Below, piece after piece: positions 15,388 to 22,549 of a stretch of DNA of 23,460 nt. Numbering within the stretch: position 1 is the stretch's first letter; each line of letters opens with the position of its first letter. The notes under the pieces were generated by a model. The model saw nothing but the letters and a program-made list of their open reading frames with translations, ran no database searches and was not told the DNA's origin. The translations under genes were made by a program, and so were the position numbers. The stretch is from an uncultured Bacteroides sp. (GTDB lineage Bacteria; Bacteroidota; Bacteroidia; Bacteroidales; Bacteroidaceae), in assembly GCF_959029255.1 (NCBI RefSeq), contig NZ_CAUFUE010000044.1:1-23460 (forward strand), in the 5' to 3' direction.

Positions 15388-15405
15388 TTATGTTATAGAA
15401 CATAA
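15388..15405. promoter_or_regulatory. 18-bp perfect palindrome upstream of the small RNA -7 box
   Basis: TTATGTT (15388-15394), ATAG, AACATAA (15399-15405): 7-bp perfect arms. It starts 7 bases upstream of the -7 box, the spacer region of the promoter, where a dimeric regulator would control it. The operator role is inferred from position only. Confidence 0.45.
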
Positions 15406-15535
15406 TGTTTTGGCGATTATCTGCTTTTTGTTAACCATTTTTAGCTATATGGTAGCCTATTGCAAGCAAATGGGATGGCGGGGGAACTACAAAAAAAAGA
15501 ATTTCAGACTACTTTTAACCTGGCCCATATCCGCT

Positions 15536-15608
15536 CCATACCCTGTCCGTACCCTGTCCGTACCAAGCCCAATGCTATAGACACGGAGCAAGTACGGTTT
15601 TGGTATGG
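15536..15608. repeat. Imperfect inverted repeat with internal 11-bp direct repeat
   Basis: CCATACC (15536-15542), 4 bases, CCGTAC (15547-15552) pairs with GTACGG (15592-15597), 4 bases, GGTATGG (15602-15608). A direct duplicate of ACCCTGTCCGT creates a second CCGTAC (15558-15563) that could pair instead. It lies in the gene-free stretch 15406-15685 downstream of rlmI; no other structure or ORF that I trust is present there. Confidence 0.6.
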
Positions 15609-15685
15609 TTCGGAACATGATAAAAAGGAAAAATAGGATAAAAATGCAAATACTTCCTTTTTTATTTCAGGAAATAAGGAGGGTT

Positions 15686-16867
15686 TTATTCTACATACAA
15701 TACGAGACCTTTCAGATATTCACCTTCGGGATGATAGATGCTCACCGGATGGTCGGCAGGCTGTGTCAACTGATGCAAGATGCGGACACTGCGTCCTGAC
15801 ATGGCGGCTGCTGTGAACACGGCCGTGCGGAAATTCTCTTTGCTGACAGCTTGCGAGCAGGAGAAAGTGAAGAGGATGCCACCCGGTTTGATTTTCTCGA
15901 AGGCCTTGACGTTAAGTTTACGGTAGCCTTGCAATGCATTTCGCAATGCATCCCGATGCTTGGCAAAGGCGGGTGGGTCTAGCACGATAAGGTCGTACTG
16001 GTCGCCCATACGGTCCAGATACTTGAAAGCGTCTTCCGCGTAGGCGGCATGGCGGCCATCACCGGGGAAGTTCAGCTCGATATTCTTGTTTGTCAGGTCG
16101 ATGGCCTTGGCGGAACTGTCTACGGAGTGTACCAGCTTGGCATCGCCGCGCATTGCATAAACGGAGAAACCTCCGGTATAACAAAACATATTCAGCACAC
16201 TGCGGCCTTTGGCATAGCGTTCCAGCAGGGAGCGATTTTCGCGTTGGTCTACAAAGAAACCGGTCTTTTGGCCTTTCAGCCAGTCGATATGGAACTTCAA
16301 GCCATATTCCATGGCGATATTATCAGCGCTTCCACCCTTCAGGAAACCATTCTCTGGATAGAGGTCGGCTTTGAAAGGGAGGGTTGTTTCGGATTTATAG
16401 TAGATGTTATCGATTTTGTTGCCCATCACCTCGCTAAGTGCTTCGGCAATAGCCATACGGTCGAGGTGCATACCGGCGGAATGTGCTTGCATCACGGCTG
16501 TACGGGCATAGATGTCGATGACAAGTCCCGGCAGGTTGTCGCCTTCGCCGTGTACCAGGCGGTAGGTGTTATTCGTCGGGTTTTCGGCAATGCCGATACT
16601 GCGGCGCATTTCGTAGGCAATCTGTAATTTACGTCTCCAAAAGTCGGCATCAATCGCCTCTTCCTGATTGAAACTAAGTACGCGGACGGCGATACTGCCA
16701 ATCTGAAAGTGCCCTTTGGCTATAAACTCTTTCTTGGAAGTATAGATTTCAACTACTTCTCCTTCTTCGGGTTCTCCGTCGAAGTGCGCGATAGCACCTG
16801 AAAATACCCAGGGATGGAAACGTTTCAATGATTCTTCTTTGCCGGATTTGAGATATACTTTATACAT
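15686..16867 (-). CDS. rlmI: Class I SAM-dependent 23S rRNA methyltransferase, RlmI family
   Basis: 393 residues. A PUA domain (about 1-75, 'LKSGKEESLKRFHPWVFSGAI') is followed by the EEHEE linker domain and a Rossmann methyltransferase. The SAM-binding motif is LNMFCYTGGFS (225-235) and acidic Asp250 ends the next strand. The catalytic region has DPPAFAKH (297-304) and SCS with Cys337, the candidate cysteine nucleophile of m5C enzymes. 'KTGFFVDQRENR' (201-212) is a family hallmark. RlmI of E. coli makes m5C1962 in 23S rRNA. The gene begins 12 bases after the exonuclease gene on the same strand. Bacteroidota carry several paralogues, so the exact target base is likely but not proven. Confidence 0.85.
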   Translation of the reverse strand: MYKVYLKSGKEESLKRFHPWVFSGAIAHFDGEPEEGEVVEIYTSKKEFIAKGHFQIGSIAVRVLSFNQEEAIDADFWRRKLQIAYEMRRSIGIAENPTNNTYRLVHGEGDNLPGLVIDIYARTAVMQAHSAGMHLDRMAIAEALSEVMGNKIDNIYYKSETTLPFKADLYPENGFLKGGSADNIAMEYGLKFHIDWLKGQKTGFFVDQRENRSLLERYAKGRSVLNMFCYTGGFSVYAMRGDAKLVHSVDSSAKAIDLTNKNIELNFPGDGRHAAYAEDAFKYLDRMGDQYDLIVLDPPAFAKHRDALRNALQGYRKLNVKAFEKIKPGGILFTFSCSQAVSKENFRTAVFTAAAMSGRSVRILHQLTQPADHPVSIYHPEGEYLKGLVLYVE

Positions 16868-16879
16868 GGCTATATATTA

Positions 16880-17521
16880 TCATTTTTCTGTTACTGTGAC
16901 TTCTTCTTTCTCCACCTCCGGAGCCAGTTCAAAATCTCCGGTACGTTTCAGCTCTTGCAAACGGTTGTATATGTTGATACAAGCCCAGGCGTCAGTTGCC
17001 GCATATTGCTGTTGGGGTTGCGTCAGCACTTCCGCTTCCCAGTTGGAGAGACGCTGGCTCTTGGAAATCTTTTCTGCAAAAAGGATGGCATATATCTTTT
17101 GCAGGCTTTTATCTTGGATGCCGAAAGTGCGGACATATTCTTGCAGTTCTATGCAGGAACGTTGTTCAAAAGGAGCCCGTTTGTGCAGCATCATGAAATC
17201 ATCGCGCAGGGATAATCCGACCTTCGTTACATTGGGATTCTCAAGCAACATGATGATAGGCAAAGTCAATCCCGTCAGGTTCAGGCGAAAGAGGAAACAA
17301 TGCTCTTCCGATGAAATCTGCAACAGGGCAACCTTGTGGGACTGTCCTTTGGTGAACGAGGGGCGTGTCTCGCTGTCGATTCCCAGCAAAGGGCAAGTCT
17401 TTAGGTAAGCCACAGCTCTTTCTGCTTCCTGCGGGGTCTGCACGACATGGATTTGTCCCGGAAAGACGGCTTTGGGCATATCTTTCAGTTCTTCTTTATC
17501 TATACTTCTTTTGATGACCAT
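16880..17521 (-). CDS. DEDDy 3'-5' exonuclease, RNase D-like
   Basis: 213 residues forming a stand-alone DNA_pol_A_exo1 domain. The four catalytic acidic residues are visible: Asp49 and Glu51 in GIDSETRPSF (exo I), Asp108 in VGLSLRDDFMML (exo II), and Asp177 with Tyr173 in YAATDAWACINIY (exo III), the DEDDy arrangement. There is no HRDC domain, so it is shorter than classical RNase D and may act on RNA or DNA 3' ends. It lies 10 bases after the DUF5063 gene and 12 bases before rlmI on the same strand, suggesting a role connected with RNA metabolism, but this is inference. The C-terminal ~20 residues are Glu/Val-rich and variable. Confidence 0.88.
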   Translation of the reverse strand: MVIKRSIDKEELKDMPKAVFPGQIHVVQTPQEAERAVAYLKTCPLLGIDSETRPSFTKGQSHKVALLQISSEEHCFLFRLNLTGLTLPIIMLLENPNVTKVGLSLRDDFMMLHKRAPFEQRSCIELQEYVRTFGIQDKSLQKIYAILFAEKISKSQRLSNWEAEVLTQPQQQYAATDAWACINIYNRLQELKRTGDFELAPEVEKEEVTVTEK

Positions 17522-17531
17522 AATTTAATGT

Positions 17532-18233
17532 TTAATGATGATGGTGATGACCGTGTTCGTGACAATGACAATCATCATCGTGACAGTGACAATCATCATC
17601 ATGACAGTGACAATCATCATCATGACAATCGCAATCATCATCGTGACAATCGCAACCTTTTTCGGAGCAAAATTCATCTTCTGAATTTCCGAATTCTCCT
17701 TGCTCTTCTTCGTCATCCGGTTGGTTGTACTTCACATCGTGCAAGGCTCGCAACGTGTTCACCAGTTTCTGCCCCCAATATAAGGCGAAATTCTCCTGGC
17801 AAGTGGCGAGGGAATCATTCATCGTTTCGTTCAGTCCCAATTGGAATACAAAAATAAAATCTTTAATGTCCTGATAGATATCTGCCAGGTCTTCCGATAT
17901 GTTTTTCTTAATGGGCTGATCGCTGTATTTCATATCCGATACGAAGACATCCAGATAATCGTCTTTATCTGCCAGGAGACCGGCAAGATTCATGCGGAGT
18001 ATTTCGTAGGTTTCTTCGGTGACGTAGCTTTCAGGGACTTCGTCGCCGATGATTTCGCACTTGGGCAGCATGGCTGCTTTGAGGTAAAGCAATGGAAGTA
18101 TTTTTAAAGATGTATCGACGAAAGTGGTGCGTTTCATTGCTTCTGCCTGTTCCAGGAACTTGCAGAACTCGGCGGCAACGGTTACGAACTCTACCACATT
18201 ACGGTCGAATATCACTTGGCTTTCTTTTTTCAT
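17532..18233 (-). CDS. DUF5063 protein with Cys/His/Asp heptad metal-binding-like tail
   Basis: 233 residues. Residues 1-170 are a mostly helical DUF5063 domain ('FVTVAAEFCKFLEQAE', 'LKILPLLYLKAAMLP', 'DIYQDIKDFIFVFQLG', 'CQENFALYWGQKLVNTLRALHD') of unknown function. An acidic linker (173-188) leads to a tail at 189-233 built of five heptads, CDCHDDD twice, CHCHDDD twice, CHCHEHG, then five His. I count 11 Cys and 14 His in that tail, a composition expected to bind several Zn, Ni, Cu or Co ions. The DNA coding it is a 21-bp tandem repeat (17561-17644). It heads a tight three-gene minus-strand set with the exonuclease and rlmI, under a TACCTTTG promoter box. The tail could store or sense metal; this is inference. 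Confidence 0.85.
   Translation of the reverse strand: MKKESQVIFDRNVVEFVTVAAEFCKFLEQAEAMKRTTFVDTSLKILPLLYLKAAMLPKCEIIGDEVPESYVTEETYEILRMNLAGLLADKDDYLDVFVSDMKYSDQPIKKNISEDLADIYQDIKDFIFVFQLGLNETMNDSLATCQENFALYWGQKLVNTLRALHDVKYNQPDDEEEQGEFGNSEDEFCSEKGCDCHDDDCDCHDDDCHCHDDDCHCHDDDCHCHEHGHHHHH
17561..17644. repeat. Four 21-bp tandem repeats inside the DUF5063 gene
   Basis: Four consecutive 21-base units (17561-17581, 17582-17602, 17603-17623, 17624-17644) on the plus strand begin GACARTSRCAATCATCATC-like. Units two and three are identical. They encode the Cys-x-Cys-His-Asp-Asp-Asp heptads. In-frame length makes repeat gain or loss tolerable, so copy number may vary between strains. Confidence 0.9.
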
Positions 18234-18252
18234 ATCTTCTTGATTTGGAACG

Positions 18253-18260
18253 CAAAGGTA
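18253..18260 (-). promoter_or_regulatory. -7 box of the DUF5063-exonuclease-rlmI operon
   Basis: The minus strand reads TACCTTTG followed by C, an exact consensus -7 box (TAnnTTTG), ending 19 bases upstream of the DUF5063 ATG. That gives a very short leader. No good -33 TTTG at the usual distance was found. Confidence 0.65.
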
Positions 18261-18302
18261 CGAAAAAGGTTTGAAAGCATTACTGCATACGCTTTTTTTT
18301 GT

Positions 18303-18310
18303 TACTTTTG
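18303..18310 (+). promoter_or_regulatory. -7 box of the ftsK-lolA-trxB operon
   Basis: TACTTTTG at 18303-18310, an exact TAnnTTTG match, would start transcription near 18315-18317, about 28 bases upstream of the FtsK ATG chosen at 18344. Together with the leftward box at 18253-18260 it makes a compact divergent promoter region. Confidence 0.65.
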
Positions 18311-18343
18311 CGACATTATACGGATATTAGTAGAATAGGATTT

Positions 18344-20836
18344 ATGGCAAAGAAAAATACAATTAAAGATACGGAGCGACCGTTGTCTTTCTTCGGAAAG
18401 ACGGTTGCTGTTTTCAAGAGCGAAACGGTTCATTTTATAATCGGTTTGATACTGGTTATTTTCTCGGTTTACTTGTTACTGGCTTTTTCGTCGTTCTTCT
18501 TTACGGGGGCGGCAGACCAGAGTATTATAGACTCGGGCAATGCGCAGGAACTGATTTCAACGAATAATGGCGTGAAGAACTATGCCGGTTCGCGTGGCGC
18601 GCAGTTGGCCAGCTATCTGATAAACGATTGTTTCGGGGTCTCTTCCTTCTTTATCCTGGTATTTCTGGCTGTAGCGGGCTTGAAGTTGATGCGGGTACGT
18701 GTGGTGAGGCTGTGGAAATGGTTCATCGGATGCTCCTTGCTGCTGGTATGGTTCTCGGTTTTCTTTGGTTTCGTATTCGTAGACCAGTATAAAGACTCGT
18801 TCCTCTACCTGGGTGGTATGCACGGTTATAATGTCAGCAATTGGTTGGTGTCGCAGGTCGGTGTACCGGGTGTGTGGATGATATTACTCATTACGGCTAT
18901 CTTTTTCCTTATTTATCTGAGTACTCGCACCATTATCTGGTTGCGTAAGCTGTTTATGCTCGGCTTCCTGAAGAAAAAAGAAAAGAAAGAAATAGAAGAA
19001 GGAGAGACCCCGGAAGAGTTTACGGACTCTTGGACTGCGAAAGGCAAGAAAGCCCCGGTTGTTGCAGAAACTCCGGAAGTTGAAAAGGAAGAAGTTGATA
19101 TTGAAGAGGAAGAGGAGGAAATGGAAACTCCGAATGAAATAACGCTTGACTTGGGCGGCTTGTCCAATACTAAAGCTGAGATTGCCAAGCCGGACGATGA
19201 AGTTCCTATGACGATTGAAACACCTTCACCGGAGCTGATACCTCCCGTACAATCGCACCCGGAAGTGAATGAACCGACATTTGAGGTAGAAACTACTGAA
19301 GAAGAAGAATACCAAGGCTCTGAAAAGGAACCTTATAATCCTCGTTTGGATTTGGAAAACTATCATTTTCCCACCGTCGACTTGATGAAGCATTACGACA
19401 ATGCCGAGCCGACGATTGATATGGCTGAACAAAATGCCAATAAGGATAAGATTGTCAATACGTTACGCAGCTTCGGCATTGAAATAAGTACTATCAAGGC
19501 TACGGTAGGTCCTACTGTCACGCTTTATGAAATAACACCGGAGCAAGGGGTACGTATTTCTAAAATCCGTGGTTTGGAAGATGATATTGCTCTTAGCCTT
19601 TCCGCGCTGGGCATACGTATCATAGCTCCGATACCCGGGAAAGGAACGATTGGTATCGAAGTTCCTAATTCCAACCCGAAGATTGTATCGGGACAAAGCA
19701 TCATCGGTAGCAAGAAGTTTCAGGAATCGACCTACGATTTGCCCATTGCATTGGGTAAGACTATTACCAACGAGGTGTTTATGGTGGACTTGTGCAAAAT
19801 GCCGCATGTACTTGTTGCCGGTGCCACGGGACAAGGTAAGTCTGTCGGTTTGAATGCTATTATCACCTCCTTATTATATAAGAAACATCCGGCGGAACTG
19901 AAATTTGTGCTGGTAGACCCGAAGAAAGTAGAGTTCAGCATCTATTCGGTCATAGAACACCACTTCCTGGCTAAGCTGCCTGACGGTGAAGATGCCATTA
20001 TTACAGACGTAACCAAGGTTGTGCAAACCCTGAACTCCATCTGTGTGGAAATGGATGCCCGTTACGACTTGTTGAAGGCCGCCCATGTGCGTAATATCAA
20101 GGAGTATAACGAGAAATTTATAAACCGACAACTGAACCCTGAGAAAGGACATCGGTTTATGCCGTATATAGTAGTTGTAATCGATGAGTTCGGTGACCTG
20201 ATTATGACGGCGGGAAAGGATGTGGAATTGCCGATTGCCCGTATCGCGCAGTTGGCACGTGCGGTGGGTATCCACATGATTATCGCTACACAGCGTCCGA
20301 CAACGAATATTATTACAGGTACGATTAAGGCGAACTTCCCGGCACGTATCGCTTTCCGTGTATCGGCTATGGTAGACTCACGTACCATTCTCGACCGTCC
20401 GGGAGCTAACCAATTGATTGGCCGTGGAGATATGTTGTTCTTGCAAGGTGCAGACCCTGTTCGTGTGCAGTGTGCGTTCATCGATACGCCCGAAGTGGCT
20501 GAGATTACAAAATATATTGCCCGCCAGCAAGGGTATCCCACAGCTTTCTATCTGCCCGAGTATGTGGATGAGAATGCAGGTGGCGATTTGGGCGATGTCG
20601 ATATGGGAAGGCTTGACCCATTGTTTGAAGATGCGGCGCGGTTGATTGTGATTCATCAACAAGGTTCTACTTCGCTTATACAACGTAAGTTTGCCATTGG
20701 ATATAATCGTGCGGGACGTATCATGGACCAGTTGGAGAAGGCGGGAATTGTAGGTCCTGCGCAAGGCAGCAAGGCGCGTGAAGTATTCTGCGTGGATGAG
20801 ACTGATTTGGAAATGCGTCTGAACAATTTACAATAA
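18344..20836 (+). CDS. ftsK: DNA translocase FtsK/SpoIIIE family
   Basis: 830 residues from the ATG at 18344, chosen because it follows the -7 box by a short leader and gives the MAKKNTIKDTERPLSFF start. The open frame extends upstream only through the promoter. There are four N-terminal membrane segments (about 25-55, 95-118, 122-150, 175-205), then an acidic, Pro/Glu-rich linker (about 220-355). The motor domain follows, with Walker A GATGQGKS (493-500) and Walker B VVVIDEFGDL (Asp614-Glu615). A C-terminal gamma winged-helix domain (about 765-830, 'IQRKFAIGYNRAGRIMDQLEKAGIV') reads polarity sequences and contacts XerD in known FtsK. It pumps DNA at the division septum to resolve chromosome dimers. 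lolA follows after 18 bases. Confidence 0.95.
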   Translation: MAKKNTIKDTERPLSFFGKTVAVFKSETVHFIIGLILVIFSVYLLLAFSSFFFTGAADQSIIDSGNAQELISTNNGVKNYAGSRGAQLASYLINDCFGVSSFFILVFLAVAGLKLMRVRVVRLWKWFIGCSLLLVWFSVFFGFVFVDQYKDSFLYLGGMHGYNVSNWLVSQVGVPGVWMILLITAIFFLIYLSTRTIIWLRKLFMLGFLKKKEKKEIEEGETPEEFTDSWTAKGKKAPVVAETPEVEKEEVDIEEEEEEMETPNEITLDLGGLSNTKAEIAKPDDEVPMTIETPSPELIPPVQSHPEVNEPTFEVETTEEEEYQGSEKEPYNPRLDLENYHFPTVDLMKHYDNAEPTIDMAEQNANKDKIVNTLRSFGIEISTIKATVGPTVTLYEITPEQGVRISKIRGLEDDIALSLSALGIRIIAPIPGKGTIGIEVPNSNPKIVSGQSIIGSKKFQESTYDLPIALGKTITNEVFMVDLCKMPHVLVAGATGQGKSVGLNAIITSLLYKKHPAELKFVLVDPKKVEFSIYSVIEHHFLAKLPDGEDAIITDVTKVVQTLNSICVEMDARYDLLKAAHVRNIKEYNEKFINRQLNPEKGHRFMPYIVVVIDEFGDLIMTAGKDVELPIARIAQLARAVGIHMIIATQRPTTNIITGTIKANFPARIAFRVSAMVDSRTILDRPGANQLIGRGDMLFLQGADPVRVQCAFIDTPEVAEITKYIARQQGYPTAFYLPEYVDENAGGDLGDVDMGRLDPLFEDAARLIVIHQQGSTSLIQRKFAIGYNRAGRIMDQLEKAGIVGPAQGSKAREVFCVDETDLEMRLNNLQ

Positions 20837-20854
20837 ATCAACGTTTGAAATTAC

Positions 20855-21487
20855 ATGAAAATCTATCGGTTTTTATTGGTTACGTGGGCATTTTGTCTTG
20901 CTTTACCGGCATTGGCGCAGCAGCCTGAAGCAAAGGCTTTGCTCGACCGTGTGGCGGATACGTTTCGTGAGGCGGGGGGAGTGAAGATTGCTTTCTCTGT
21001 TCGTGCGCCGGAGGGAAACTCTAAAGGTACGATTCGTCTGAAAGGTGATAAATTCCTTTTGGAGACGGAAGGAGTGACTACATGGTTCGACGGGCATACC
21101 CAGTGGAGTTATCTTTCTTCCAGCGACGAAGTTAATGTGTCGGAGCCTACCCCTGAAGAACTGCAAAGTATCAATCCATACGCATGGCTTTCCTTGTACA
21201 ATAAGGACTATCACCTGAAACTCGGAAAAATCGGAGGTTCGCAAGATGATAAGGTTTATAAGATAGTAATGACAGCCACAAAGCGCAGTCAGGAGATGCA
21301 ATGCCTTATATTATATGTAGAGAAGGATACGTTGCGCCCGTTGAAAGTCAGTATGGTGCAGCGGGGAAGCAAGGATGCGGTAGTGGTGTCCATCAATACA
21401 TATCAGACCGGGCAGTCTTATCCTGACGACCTTTTTGTGTTTGATAAGAAGGCGTATCCCACAGCCGAAGTGATTGATTTAAGATGA
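20855..21487 (+). CDS. lolA: Outer membrane lipoprotein carrier protein LolA family
   Basis: 210 residues with a signal peptide (1-21, cut after ALA), so periplasmic. 'ALLDRVADTFREAGGVKIAFSVRAPEGNSKGTIRLKGDKFLLETEGVTTWFDGHTQWSYLSSSDEVNVSEPTPEELQSINPYAWLSLY' has the half-barrel LolA pattern: repeated G-x-I-x-L-K-G-D-K-F strands, a W-F-D-G-x-T-x-W hairpin, then the 'NVSEPT..E' segment. LolA shuttles lipoproteins from the inner membrane to the outer membrane. Bacteroidota have several LolA-like paralogues, so the gene symbol is a family-level assignment. It lies 18 bases after ftsK and 23 before trxB, same strand, so co-transcription is likely. Confidence 0.85.
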   Translation: MKIYRFLLVTWAFCLALPALAQQPEAKALLDRVADTFREAGGVKIAFSVRAPEGNSKGTIRLKGDKFLLETEGVTTWFDGHTQWSYLSSSDEVNVSEPTPEELQSINPYAWLSLYNKDYHLKLGKIGGSQDDKVYKIVMTATKRSQEMQCLILYVEKDTLRPLKVSMVQRGSKDAVVVSINTYQTGQSYPDDLFVFDKKAYPTAEVIDLR

Positions 21488-21510
21488 CTTAGAAGATAAT
21501 TATAAACTAA

Positions 21511-22452
21511 ATGAATATGGAAACAGAAAAAGTTAAATGCTTGATTATCGGTTCCGGTCCTGCCGGTTATACTGCTGCCATTTATGCGGCGCGTGCTAAT
21601 CTCTCTCCGGTACTGTATGAAGGTATGCAGCCGGGTGGTCAGTTGACTACAACTACGGACATTGAAAACTTTCCCGGTTATCCGGAAGCAGTCAGTGGTA
21701 CGCAAATGATGGAAGACTTGCGTAAGCAGGCCGAGCGTTTCGGTGCAGACTTGCGTTATGGAGTAGCAACGGCTTCTGATTTAAGTAAAAAGCCTTATAC
21801 GGTGACTATTGATGAAGAAAAAGTGATTGAAGCGGAGACTGTCATCATCGCTACAGGTGCTACTGCGAAATATCTGGGCTTGGAAGATGAAAAGAAATAT
21901 GCCGGTATGGGTGTGAGTGCTTGCGCCACTTGTGACGGTTTCTTCTATCGTAAGAAAGTAGTTGCAGTAGTAGGCGGTGGTGACACGGCTTGTGAAGAGG
22001 CTACTTACCTGGCCGGATTGGCAAGTAAAGTTTACCTGATTGTCCGTAAGCCATTCTTGCGCGCTTCCAAAATTATGCAGGAGCGTGTAATGAACAATGA
22101 GAAAATTGTTGTTCTGTTCGAACACAATGCTGTGGGGTTGTACGGAGAGAATGGTGTGGAAGGCGTACATTTGGTAAAGCGTATGGGAGAGTCTGATGAA
22201 GAACGCTATGATTTACCTGTCGACGGTTTCTTCCTGGCTATCGGTCATAAACCTAATTCGGATATCTTCAAGCCTTATGTCCATACGGATGAAGTGGGAT
22301 ATATCATCACCGAACCGGGTACCCCCCGTACAAATGTTCCGGGCGTATTTGCCGCAGGAGATGTTGCCGACCCTCATTACCGTCAGGCTATTACCGCAGC
22401 GGCAACGGGATGTATGGCTGCAATTGAAGCGGAAAGATACTTGCTGAATTAA
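21511..22452 (+). CDS. trxB: Thioredoxin-disulfide reductase
   Basis: 313 residues, the normal size for the low-molecular-weight form. FAD-binding motif GSGPAGYTAAIYAAR (14-28), redox-active pair CATC (Cys138, Cys141), NADPH-binding GGGDTACEEATYLA, and a C-terminal FAD motif 'GVFAAGDVADPHYRQAITAAATGCMAAIEAERYL'. It transfers electrons from NADPH to thioredoxin in the cytoplasm. A second ATG two codons in (21517) is an equally possible start. The stop codon TAA at 22450-22452 directly abuts the palindromic element that begins at 22453. Confidence 0.96.
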   Translation: MNMETEKVKCLIIGSGPAGYTAAIYAARANLSPVLYEGMQPGGQLTTTTDIENFPGYPEAVSGTQMMEDLRKQAERFGADLRYGVATASDLSKKPYTVTIDEEKVIEAETVIIATGATAKYLGLEDEKKYAGMGVSACATCDGFFYRKKVVAVVGGGDTACEEATYLAGLASKVYLIVRKPFLRASKIMQERVMNNEKIVVLFEHNAVGLYGENGVEGVHLVKRMGESDEERYDLPVDGFFLAIGHKPNSDIFKPYVHTDEVGYIITEPGTPRTNVPGVFAAGDVADPHYRQAITAAATGCMAAIEAERYLLN

Positions 22453-22547
22453 GGGAAATGAAGAATGAAGAATGAAGAATTACCTTGCGGCATGCTTGCA
22501 TAGCGCAGCCAAATTCTTCATTCTTCATTCTTCATTCTTCATTTCCC
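22453..22547. repeat. Nested palindromic intergenic element, copy 2 (likely bidirectional terminator)
   Basis: The left arm (22453-22481, 29 bases) starts GGGAAATGAAGAATGAAG and the right arm (22512-22547, 36 bases) is its complement with one extra 7-mer, ending CATTTCCC. The 30-base core (22482-22511) differs from copy 1 by one base (ATGC instead of ATGT), which turns the G:U pair of copy 1 into a C:G pair. The element fills the whole space between the convergent trxB and Crp-like genes: 0 bases from one stop and 2 from the other. Confidence 0.9.
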
Positions 22548-22549
22548 TC

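Noticed and set aside
15662..15677. TTATTTC-AG-GAAATAA hairpin just after rlmI
   Set aside because: A two-base loop and AT-only stem with no T-run on the minus strand make it a poor terminator.
18299..18343. Fifteen-codon upstream extension of FtsK
   Set aside because: It overlaps the TACTTTTG promoter box; the internal ATG at 18344 is the better start.
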